NCBI GenBank assembly: GCA_034440575.1
Contig: JAOTOL010001548.1
Coordinates: 717,501 to 781,500, forward strand
From: Imbricaverruca yamaguchii
Taxonomy: Eukaryota; Arthropoda; Thecostraca; Neoverrucidae
DNA: 64,000 nt
Direction: 5' to 3'
In this document: piece by piece, positions 24,701 through 37,011 of the stretch
Numbering within the stretch: the stretch's first letter is position 1
How the letters are laid out: each line of letters starts with the position of its first letter
Notes under the pieces: model-generated
What the model was told of the DNA's origin: nothing
The model's database searches: none
The model's input: the letters and a program-made list of their open reading frames with translations, nothing else
Position numbers and translations under genes: made by a program

Positions 24701-27700
24701 ACACGCAGGTGCAGATCGATATTATCACGGTTTAGACCCGCAGTTTCGGGGCACTTATGAACGTCCTGAGGCGTATGCTGGCACAATCGTGAGCGGCCCT
24801 TCTAGAAGCCCTGTTGCCCCACCAGCAGTTCAGAGACCAGAAGCCGTTCCAGTTACTCCCGCGGATGCACTCAGAGCTGCTTACTCTGCTGGTGGGCTTA
24901 CTCTGTTGCAGAGCTGCTTACTCGGAGATGCTCCTCACATCCGTGAGCTGTTGAAGACTATTTCCCCAATGACTGCCGCAGGTAGCTTGGGCAGTATTAT
25001 CGCTGCCATCAGAGGAAGCCCTTCTGGGCTAACTGGCCACCGCACGTGACAGATTCTTGGAAGCCTCGGCTTCAGGGTTGGTGTTACCAATGAGGGCAAG
25101 ATATTCAGGAGCGCAGACGGTGCAAATTGGCGCAGTGTACGCTGGCCACACTACAGGGCATATTCGCGATGTTAACGGTGGCGGTCAGTCGCCTGTAAAC
25201 AACCGTCCCGAGTGGCAGATCGCCATAGTAAACGGGCGGACGTCCCTAGTTCCAGGGGTATCGGCGGGGCCATCGGCGGGGCCATCGGCGGGGCCATCGG
25301 CGGAGCCATCGGCGGGACCATCGGCGGGGCCATCGGCGGGACCATCGGCGAGACCATCCGTGGGACCATCGGCGGCACTATCTGCCGGACTATCGGGCTC
25401 TGATCACAGCCCACGATTGTATGCTTTTTGCTGCATGACAATTACAACTTCATATTGGGATTGCAAATTAACTATTAGAAGGGCAAAATTTATAATTGGG
25501 GAGGGGGCACATGCCCTACAAAAGCGTACAAAGCAATACCCCTGGTTACAGTCAATAATTGTGCACACAGCGGACCTTCGACACCTCCAAATATATTTCG
25601 GTTTCTCAACTTTCTTACAGCGTACGGCAAGCCACGTCGAAAGACAATCAAATGATATAAATTGAAGCCATCGCGACGAAACGCAAGGACTTTGCAAAAA
25701 TTCAACTTAACCTTTTACCTTAAGGTTTGCCCTTGACTTGTCCCGATTTGAAATATTTCCCAAAAGTTGAGCACCGGCTATCGCTTGATACGATATTCGG
25801 GTAGGTTTGAGCGGAAACGAAGAAGTGCGAGGCAACCGAAGAAATTATTTTCGCCTTTGATCTTTAAACAATAATCTGATTGCTCAACTTTTGTATGCCG
25901 CGCAAGCCACGTCGGATGACGCCCGTTTGATGGAAACTGAAGCGATAGCGACCGAACCTCACGTTCGGTCGCTGTCGCGTTCGGACTGTTGGTTTGCGGG
26001 GCCTGTTGGTGCGCATGATCTGTTGGTTTGTGCAGTCTGTTGGTTCGTGCGGTCTGTTGTAGTGCAAGATCGGTTCGTATGAGTGTTCTGTAGGTGTACA
26101 TGGTCTGTTGGTGTGTATGGTCTGTGTGGTGTGTGCAGTTTGTTGTTGTGCGTGGTCTGTGTGGTTTGTGTGATCTATGTGGTTTGCATTGTCCACTTAA
26201 TATCTCACAGCGCAACGTTCTAGCAGCAGCACAGTGAGCGCAACGCGGTTACCAAACCATGCCATCGCGCTGTGTGGCATGCTAGTATTTGTGGAATCAT
26301 TTGGATGACCAACATTTTCCCGTCACAGAGATATTGCGTCATCAACATCGAAACAACGTGTCATACTCGGCTAGCGTTTCCGCTAAGAGGTATGCCCCCT
26401 GGGCTTTGCCATGTGCTGGGATGAAGTGTAGCCTTAGCGACGTTACCAACGTGTACTTTACTATAGCTGTCATTACTGTTCAGAAGTGTCAGATGAGCCT
26501 GAAGCGAATTAGTATGGAGCTCAGTCATTGAACATGATCAAAGTTTGTTTGAAAATGTCTTTACTATGGTCGTTAATAGGGTGAAGAAAGAAAGCCTTTT
26601 ATTCCAAGGGGCGACCCTCCAGCAGAATGTGACGTGACATTGTCAGTCAAGCCGCTCTTGTGGCGGGACACGGCCATTCAAACCGCACTTGTGGCGGGAC
26701 ACGGCCAGTCAAACCGCTCTTGTGGCGGGACGCGGCCAGTCAAACCGCACTTGTGCCGTGACGCGGCCAGTCAAACCGCACTTGTGGCGGGACGCGGCCA
26801 GTCAAACCGCACTTGTGCCGTGACACGGCCAGTCAAACCGCACTTGTGCCGTGACGCGGCCAGTCAAACCGCACTTGTGGCGGGACGCGGCCAGTCAAAC
26901 CGCACTTGTGGCGGGACGCGGCCAGTCAAACCGCACTTGTGCCGTGACACGGCCAGTCAAACCGCTCTTGTGCCGTGACGCGGCCAGTCAAACCGCACTT
27001 GTGGCGGGACGCGGCCAGTCAAACCGCACTTGTGGCGGGACGCGGCCAGTCAAACCGCACTTGTGGCGGGACGCGGCCAGTCAAACCGCACTTGTGGCGG
27101 GACGCGGCCAGTCAAACCGCACTTGTGGCGGGACGCGGCCAGTCAAACCGCACTTGTGGCGGGACGCGGCCAGTCAAACCGCACTTGTGGCGGGACACGG
27201 CCATTCAAGCCGCACTTGTGGCGGGACACGGCCATTCAAGCCGCACTTGTGGCGGGACACGGCCGATCAAGCCGCTATTGTGGCGGGACGCGGCCGGTCA
27301 AGCCGCTATTGTGGCGGGACACGGCCAGTCCAGCCGCTATTGTGGAGGGACACGGCCAGTCCTGCCCTCACTTGTGCCGGGACACGGCCGGTCAAGCCAC
27401 TATTGTGGCGGGACACGGCCAGTCAAGCCGCTATTGTGGCGGGACACGACCGGTCAAGCCGCTATTGTGGCGGGACACGGCCAGTCCTGCCCTCACTTGT
27501 GCCGGGACACGGCGAGTCCAGCCGCTATTGTGGCGGGACACGACCAGTCAAGCCGCAATTGTGGCATGATTGCATCTAGTGCCGCTTATGCATAACAAAA
27601 TGAGGGCATAATTATTGGATGCTACGATGTTGATGTTTTCGTTGAGAGATATGCTCCTTGGGCTTACCGTACACTGCTCCGAGGTACCCCTCTTTATTCA

Positions 27701-30700
27701 GATAAATGCGTAGCTCCATCTTTGCGTCCTCACCACTCTAGGCCTGTCATGCCCTGACATTGATTTTCAAAAGGTGATAGCATATTACTGCATGCCAGAG
27801 CATAGTGTGAGCGCAGCAACCCGACATATTTTCCGGCCCTCCCGCTCACACCTCAGCCTGCCATCCACCCCGCTCACCGGCAGGCATGTGCAGATGGTGC
27901 AGAACTTGCTGCCTTGGTCCGACACCTTCGGGTACCACGTGTCTGACGTGTGGTAGGTGTTGTTACCGAACCGGCACGTACCGACTGCCGAGGCAGACGC
28001 TGAAACACAGAAGCGTGCGGATCAAAGGAAGCGGCGTACCTGTACGGTGTACATACAGACGTCAGACGGTACAACAGACGCAGCGTACCTGTACAGTGTA
28101 CACATACAGTGTACAGTGTACACATATTCAGTTTCGCATTAATGTCTAATCATGGTCCGATTCCTAGAGCCTTCAATGACATCTTTAGATTGGCTATTTC
28201 ACTGGGAGGGTTTCAGAAGAATGGTTTTGCTAACATCCGGCAGCCGTCCAGCACCAGTCACGAGCTGGGTATGGTTTGGCCTGTCGTGACTTTCTTTTCC
28301 ATGCTCTTTTTCTCATTTTTGGAACTTCACGTAATTAGGTTACACGAATAACGAAGGGCATTTTTGTTTACCTGTTCATGGGATGGGGCATGACGAAATT
28401 ATTCAGATAAAATTAAGTGTTATCAACGTTTCTCGAAGTGAATTAATATATCTTGCCGTACAATTTTCAAAGTGTCTGTGCTTTTCAAAGCATTTCCATT
28501 GACACAAAAATTCACAGATGACTAGTAATTCTGTTCACGACCCATCGCCACACTTCGGAATAGTCACTGTTCAAATTGAGCTAAGTCGGCATTTCAGCAG
28601 CCTGATGCCTCGGTCAGTGGTGTGCTGTTGGTCGGCGGTCTTCCGTCATGCACGAGACAGTCCGGAAATGGTCGGACAGTGGCAGTGTCGGAGTCGGCCG
28701 GCCTGACTGAAACATCGTTCCCATTACACCGTCGTCGCTCACTTCCTACACATTGTGAATTTCGCCGAAAAACTATTCGGTGCGCAACTCGACTATATGG
28801 CCGTCCTTTTAAGATGATCGCGTTTCCGGGCCGTCCAGTTGAAGACTCTCGTCGTCATAAGCGGCGATAACAGTGAACAACGCCATCGCTACTGTCATCG
28901 AGGTGAGACTTCCCGATCAGCTTAGTGCATCTTGTCACATTTAGCATGCAACACACAAAACTACAGCACCGTACATTGGATCATTTGCTATCCTATTGGC
29001 TGGTTTCGTCGTATGCCGTAACTGGGCCGGAATGAGTAGGGACTACATTCACAGCACAATTGCCGCGTTCGGACAGGGTACGGGCATGGGCTTGGATAAC
29101 TGAGAAAATTGGTTGCGTATCGCACTGGGGTGGCCGGCTGTTTACAAACAGGCCTGCGCGGGCGTCCGCCGGGCATTGATCGAACCACGGACCGAGGGTC
29201 GTCCGTCAGACTTCCGCCCAAATGTTAGAGGTCACTGCCTGGGCCTGACCGCTACGCCCCCCCCACCCAGACGGCCGTCTAGCGTAGTCGGGGGGGGGCT
29301 GACGTTGGAGCCGACGGCCAGCGCGTCAGCCTAAGTGCATGGCAACGTGGCGCCGCGTCGGAAACGACGGGCAGACGCGAGTGACGTGCGCCTGTCGGTG
29401 GCGGCTGATCGCCTCGAATGGTCGCCTGGGTTCAGGCAGACTTTGTGCCTCCCGGGAGCGGGCGGCTGCCCCGTGGTCGGCCCGTGTTGTCGGCTGGTCG
29501 GGCCGTGCTCCCGTGTTGGCTGGTCTGCCCGTGTTGTCGGCTGGTCGGACCGTGTTCCCGTGTTGTCGGCTGGTCGGCCCGTGTTGTCGGCTGGTCGGCC
29601 CGTGCACTCACTGTTGTACGGGCGTGCGCGTCTCGTTTAGTTCTGTGAGTGGGGAATCCCTCACCAGAGCGTGTTCAGTTCGGTTCAAATGTAGATCTAT
29701 TGCGCAATCAGCTAAGCGTTATTGTGCGAAAGCTCACGCATTTCGTTTTCACCTCATCCGGAGCCGTGTGGTTGACCCTTTGTGGTCTTCAAGTACCCTC
29801 TGCTCAGTCCCATCCAAGTAATTGCATGCATTAAAATAGGGGAAGCGCGCTTAATGTGATTCCTCGGAAGAAAATACCCATTCATTTGAACGCTTCAGCC
29901 CATTTCAGCTGCGCCACTGCTCTTTAAGAGCCCCATAAGATGCTGGTTAGTTCACCTTGTCGTGTTAGTGTCTAACAGCAACTTAGGCAACTACGGTTCC
30001 GCCAGAAACACAACTTTGCATACTCGTCCAAGCAAATACACCATAGACTGCATGTTGGCCCCTGGTACAACAGATGGGACCTTGTTGCCCGTAAATTAAG
30101 ACTTCGGCAAAGTCGTTGGAAACAGAGTCCATGGAATTATCGACGTCGCAGTTTGTTGCCTAGAGCAGCCAGATTTAGCAAAAAAATACCATCTAAGGCG
30201 TAAGGGAGATCGAGGTCAATTGTTACTATTTTGCTTTATTGGAAATAACTACCGAATGGTCCAACGAATCATAGTTACAATTTGCTCTCCTAATCCACGT
30301 TGATATTTGTTTCAGCGTCCTTTTTAGGCGCCTCGGTAGCTCAGTTGGCTGTAACGCTGGCCTGCACTGGTCTCCACTGTCCTGGTAACATAGGGTTCGA
30401 GTCGCTTCGCGCGCTCGCGTTTAGCCCCCGGTTGGGAGGGTCAGTCGGCAGCTGGCCCGATAAGGCCGGGGAATAGCCACCGGGCGGCTGTGTCGGTGCA
30501 TTGTCGCCACGATAATCGTTCGGTCAAAATTATCCCGTTGAACTTAAATTCAAGGATTTGGTGGTGGGGCCGGGGTTGACGCAACAAGCTCTGCTTAGCA
30601 TTAGGATCCTGGTTCATAAAGCCGCCCTAGCAAGAACTCGGATTGCATGTTTTATATAAACATTTTAATGCGGCGTTGACAACATATTTTCCGCTATTTC

Positions 30701-32450
30701 AATTCGTCCCAATCATGGACTAATTGTAGAAAGCTCGTGGGTCAATTTCAGTGGTATATATGAAACGTCATTGTATTCAAAACTGAAGCCAACTCTAGGA
30801 AATGCGCTACGCAGACAGAAATAGAGATTTCGTGTGTATTGGAAAGTTGTAAATCGATTATAGATTGCCAAGGAAATCCATGCTTTCTCTTTCCCAACAT
30901 AGTAAACTGCAAATTAATAGCAATTCATCATCATGGTGAAGCTTTCTATCCTTTTCGTGGAGCCTAGGCCCCACCATCTTTTCCTTGGCCACACCAGCTT
31001 CTTACTCTCTGAGCATGGGACCCTCTGGAATGAGCCCCACCAACGAAATTGGCAGCACTTATTGCCTCGATGCATTGAGCACCATGAATCATTTTCAGAT
31101 TTGTCCACACATGGATGTTTATATATTCTTACTACGATATGAAGTGAACAGATTGGGCTCCATTGGCTTTGTTACAATCTGCTGGTGTTGCAACTGGCCC
31201 TGGTTTACCCCATGTTATGCATGTCAGGTTCTCAGGTCCGGTGACCCTGTGTGATGCAGGTCAGGTTCTCAGGTCCGGTGACCCTGTGTGATGCAGGTCA
31301 GGTTATCAGGTCCGATGAGACTGTGCGATGCAGGTCATGTTGTCAGGTCCAATGAATCTACGTAGCTTAGGTCAGGCTGTCAGGCACTGTTCGGGTATTT
31401 ACAAATTCCATGGAAGTGAGTAAGTACCTGTGGTTTGGGCGTCGGACAACTCTCCAATAAATATTGACAAGCGTTATTTGAGCTGCACTGCGCCTCGTCG
31501 AAACCAGGCCCGACAAACACTGACGTACTGACGTCGTACTGACGCACTGACGTGCTGACGACATACTGACGTACTAACGTGCTGACGACGTACTGACGTG
31601 CTGACACACTGACGTGTTGACGACATACTGACGCTCTGGAGTGTTGATGACGTACTGACGCGCTGACGTGCTGACAACATACTGATGTATTGACGTTCTG
31701 ACGACGTACTGACGTGCTGACACATTGACGTGTTGACGACATACTGACGCACTGACGTGTTGACGATGTACTGACGTACTGACGTGTTAACGATGCACTG
31801 ATGTACTGATGTGCTGACAACATACTGACTCACTGATGTGTTGACGATGTACTGACGTACTGACGTGATGACGATGTACTGACGTACTGATGTGCTGACG
31901 ACTTACTGACGCACTGACGTGTTGACGATGTACTGACGTACTGACGTGTTGATGATTTGCTGACGTACTGATGTGCTGACGTGCTTTCCACTGCCAATGC
32001 CATCCGACATTCCACTCCGACCTCTGGCAATTCCGCGGTCTGTGCGTCTCCCTGTCCGCTGGAGCTCGGACAGCTGCGAAGCGCCGCGGGCCTGGTCGGT
32101 TGACTGGACCGACACGCAGCCGGCCGCTCCTGCTGCGAACGGTCGGTGCCGCAGCCGAGCCGGGCCGATGACGGAGATTCCGGGTAGACGAGGCTGATTT
32201 ATGGCGGCGATACCGCGAACTGACCCGCCAGCCTACATGCGCAATGTGCATGGCACTTCTTTCTTTGCTCGACTTCAGCGGCGTAAGCGGCGTAAGACCA
32301 CAGAAAGATAAACGCCCAAAGTGATATTGCTGAGAGAAAAAGACGAAGGTGACTGTGTAGCGAGAAAGGACAGAGGTGCCTGCGTGTAGAGAAAGGACAG
32401 GTGTTACGACGTGGAGAAAATGGCAGTGATGGCTGTGGGTGTGGAAAGAA

Positions 32451-32540
<90 letters not shown>

Positions 32541-35500
32541 GGTGATAGAGAGAGAGAGAAAGAGAGAGGGTGATAGAGAGAGAGAAAGCGAGAGATAGAG
32601 GAGTGAGAGAGAGAGAGGAGTGAGAGGGACAGATAGAAAAAAGAGGTGACTAATGGAAAATAAAATATAGATGAATCGTTGGAAAATATGGTCATTGGAA
32701 TCGAGATGGCATCAGGCCGTTTGCGGTGAGGGAGACAGATAGGAGAAGAGCAGGAGTGGGATTCCATGGAGAACGGTAGAGCGCGGACTGCGGCGATGTA
32801 AAATTAAAAATGTGCATGTGGACGGCTGGACAGAGACGGTATGCAATGTGAATGTTTGACATGAGCGGCAACATAAAGAATGTATCAGCCCGAGCCTCTT
32901 CAAAGATTGTGTCGACGTCTTTCCTCTCGATGCGATGGAGTTATTTGTGGGATACGTTCACATTGTTTACTCTCTTATATGTATAATGCAAGTTGCAGCC
33001 CGCAAATGGCACGCAGCAGCGTGCGGAAATTTAACATACATTTTCTCACATAGAGTTATCATGTTGTGTAAAAATGATGTTGAATTTTGGGTGGGCAAAC
33101 ATTTTGAGGCCATGGTGGCTTTCGCCTTCTTTTTGCGATTTCAAATAACTTTGCTTTCGAAATGTCCTCTAAAATGTATGCGCCAGATCCGAAACAAGAT
33201 GTCAGCTGTGATCCAGCAAACCCCCTGATGACGTCACTTTTTGGGGAGACAATTTTGTGGATGGTTTGGGCTTTGCTCGTCGATCGTTTTCCGATGGCAC
33301 CACTTTCGTTTTCGTGCAATTCTTAGTTTAGAGATTAAAGGGAGTATAAAAGGAGCCCCACCCCACACACCTCACCCTCAGACAGTGTACAATGATCTGA
33401 CCGGAAAGACGGCAATGATTAAAAGCGTTAGATGGGGCACAATTATAGTCCATCTAACACATTGTAACAGGAACACATACAGCAGCCAGAACTATACAGC
33501 GACAACAAAATCGATCTGGTACATCCTCACGGCTAGTATTTAGATAAACCGTTCAATGTAAACATTTCAAATGTGATCCCATGCACATGTACCCGGCAAA
33601 TGTGATCCCATGCACATGTACCCGGCAAATGTGACACTATGCATATGCACCCGGTAAATGTAACTCCATGCATATGTGCCCGGTAAATCCTGCACTATGC
33701 ACATGTACCCGGAAAATCACCACATTACAATACAATACTCCAGAAATCCGCATTGCCAATACTGGGAGCAGGGGTGTCGTTTCATGAAAGCCATTGGGTG
33801 AGTATATCAAGTTCACGTTGCAATGCGATCAAAGTAATCTTTTGAGCGGAGGGTGGTGGCGTTCTCTGAATTTTTCCACTTCGGTTGAATTTTTATACCT
33901 CTGCTGATTTTTGTTTCTATTTCAGCTTTGAGGGCGACCAATTTAGCACTGGAAGGGCGCAGTTCAGCATTAGAGGGCCCAGCGACCCAAGACCCAGTGC
34001 TGCTGCAGAAATAAGCGTCGAAGTAAGGTTAGAGGCAACCGCGAGATCTGATCGGGCCGGCACACATCCACGCACGTCACGCCGACGCGTGTAGCCCATT
34101 TCCGTTTTCGTTATAATTCCCTTGTCGCACGATTCGATCGGTGGCAAAAGCGCAGACAGAAATGGCACAAATGAAGCAATGGCAATGGGTCAGCACGGAT
34201 TGGCATCACGACGCGGTGAGACAGTGAATCGCAACTGGCACTCGACACGTGGCACTCGACACGTGGCGCTCTACACGTGGCGCTCGATACGTGATGCTCG
34301 ACACGTGGCGCTCGACACGTGGCGCTTGACACGTGGCGCTCGACACGTGGCGCTCGACATTGGGCACTCGACACGCTTATCGTGTCTGTCCGGGTCATCG
34401 CATATGATATTCGACTAGCTTCGTGAGGTTCGGCCGGCAAGTTCATTGAGCGCGTTGTACGTATCACTGGCTTACCGCCAGTATTTGGCGCCACATTTGA
34501 CTGCTGTCCTTGTGAAGACATTCTTCACGCGTCGACAACCAACCTCGCGATCGAAACTGCGACAGCAGTGCTGCCGCTCTTGCTCGGAGAAGGCACCACA
34601 GCGGCGACGGCACACATGGAAAACGGCGACGGCACAGTCCCGGCGACTGCGAGAGAAGATGGGCGATAAGTGTGACAGGCAGAGCGGCTCGGTCGAGCGG
34701 CCGAGCCGCCGACCTCCGCCAGCGAAGCCGCCCAGCATGGCAATAGTGAGAGCTGCGTGGGCGGCACGAGCAACGGAACTCGCTGCGACACGCCCCATGG
34801 CAAATGTCGTCCGACCGTCGTAAAGCACTTCGCCACCGGCTTAGTGACGCCCGACGCTCCCACGCAAATTGCCCGGTGAGGCCACCATGGCCTCGTCACC
34901 AAGTTCAACCATGACTCATTGCCGCTGGCAATATGACTGTGAGATGGCACAGGCTGGCTGTGCGGATTTCATACTCTCTTGGGAACTGTTAGTATTGATT
35001 TATTCCGGCTAAGCCACTGAAGTCTTTTAGGCGGGCGTCAGCGGCACTTTGGTCGCATGTTCGGCTGGAAATATGACACAATTTGTAGATAATTGATCTT
35101 GGTCGATTGAAATGGAGAGGAAGATGGTTATTTCCAGATTCATCTCGATATGAGCCGTGAAATATGACGTAATAAACCTAAGTTGACCTAAGTGACCTAA
35201 GTTGAGTCGATGGGCTCATGTGTGCTCAGTTTATCAAATACACTGCTAATCAGGCCAGTGATCATAATTGCGGCTGAGGTTGCAATTTATCCAATTATGA
35301 TTCGTCGATGGGTTGATTGCCACATCGCGATCGATTGACGAGAGACGAAATGATTCCATGTGCCCATTGTTAACACGGTATGCTACACATCTCGCCAATG
35401 GTAGTGGGTCGGATGCTCATCGAATCCCCAAAAATAATCGAGCGTCCGCTGTTAAAAGAGTACATACAGCTAGATTCGGGAACAAACACAATAGCCAACA

Positions 35501-36952
35501 TTCAAGAGCATTACGTCGAGGTCCGCGACTTGTCCTTAGATGACCTCTGGTGACTTCATAATCGATCAAAATGCAAGTGTACGGTAAGTTTCTGTCTCGC
35601 CGTGATGGGAGCTTTCTAACAATCGTGCGCATTGCGTCTTAACTTGCGCAAATAGGAAATCATTGGGGGTGTTAAAAGATCATCCCCCAGCAAACATTGA
35701 TTTGCCGGCCCGCTCGACAAGAGAAGGCTAAGCGGAATATCAAACCATATCTCGATAATTAACGTCCAAAGACATACGTCATCAGTGTTAGGTTGCAACT
35801 CTCCTAACCCGCGCCGTTATGGGGTGCTCTTTTTCCACCCTCGACTAAAGTTTTTCGTGGGTAGTGGAAAAAAAAACGGCGGGCGGCAGCGTTCCAAAAC
35901 TTTTCATACCTTTCCCCACATTCCGATTTCACATGCTGTGTGAGGATTTTGAAGTCAGTTCATCCACGTCGCTGAGTTAGGCAAGGTCAAGTGAGGTCAC
36001 CTCCAAGGAAAGTTTAACCAGTCGTTCCGCTTTAACTGGTAAAGAATGCTCATTTCAGCGTTTACTTACCTCCAGGAATAGACCAAAACGCACAAGCGGA
36101 CTTTTTGGCCCTTTTAATTACCTATTTAATTTGCAGGTAGCCCATTTTGGGTTAAAATCGAAGATTCTGGCTAAAGTAAGTACTTTTTGTGAGGCTACGT
36201 CTACTTAAGGCTGATGTTTTTCAGTGCGCTTTACCAATTGACTTGTTTAATCTAAAATTCAACCTTTGGAAATTTCAGAAACTAAATATTTAAGCTTTGG
36301 ATGGGAAAACATTTTGGGACCATAGCCAATTTCGCCTTCGTTTTCTCATTCCAAAAGGTTCTGTTTTTCAAATATTATCCAAAGTGAACTCCCCAGAGCC
36401 AAAGGTATGACGTTAGTCGTGATCTCATAAACGCCTCTAGTAACTTAGCATTTTGAGGGAAAACTTTTCAGCGGTCTTTAGCCCAACTCGTCGAGTGCTT
36501 TCTGATGATATCTCTTTTGTTTTCGTGCGACGTTTAGTTTGGGCATTACAGTGCGACAGTGATCCCCTGCGAGACAGGGTGAGAAGATTTCACACGAAAG
36601 ACGTGGTTTAAGTAGCCTAAGTAATGGAGCTTGAGAAAATATTGCAATAATCTTTGGATAGGATATCCCCTTCCTATCCCCTCCACGGAAATTGGGCCAA
36701 AAATCGTTTTGCTGCATTTGAGTGATTGAAATAATACAAAAATATCAGCATTCGTTGCCTAACGTAGTAATAATGTAGTTAAATAACGGTGGACTTTTAC
36801 ATTTCTCATTCGTAAGCCTAAAATAGACGACATCTTGAGCAGCACCACTCAGCAGAAGATATACCACACCACAAGACAGTTATGACGATGTCTGAGACAG
36901 GCACCACGCACTCAATCCTCGGCAAGCGGAGCAGCTCCGAGTACTCACTTGC

Positions 36953-37011
<59 letters not shown>

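Larger units (their letters stand above)
22620..27877 (-). other. CHRDL intron 2
   Basis: Contains the 31-bp array (26644-27570), a 12-bp array (25258-25400), a 101-bp duplication (24396-24600) and the open segment 24624-25049. Its 3' end is the 80-bp array. Nothing else is recognised; 23930-24310 resembles an old dispersed repeat also visible near 61800. Confidence 0.55.

Noticed and set aside
25258..25400. CRISPR-like array
   Set aside because: Pure tandem repeats without spacers in a eukaryotic intron.
27030..27595. Three long overlapping plus-strand frames
   Set aside because: Produced by a stop-free 31-bp repeat; no unique sequence or start context.
30328..30410. tRNA gene
   Set aside because: A and B boxes are present but acceptor and anticodon stems do not close and a long SINE body follows; the same holds at 45545.
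31380..32767. Long minus-strand frames rich in S/V/Q and L/S
   Set aside because: Explained by the TGACGTAC array and the (GA)n microsatellite.
34560..34690. Extra VWC half-exon on the minus strand
   Set aside because: Good acceptor and a CC-containing frame, but the closing cysteine is replaced by Phe, the phase does not fit, and the gene model is complete without it.
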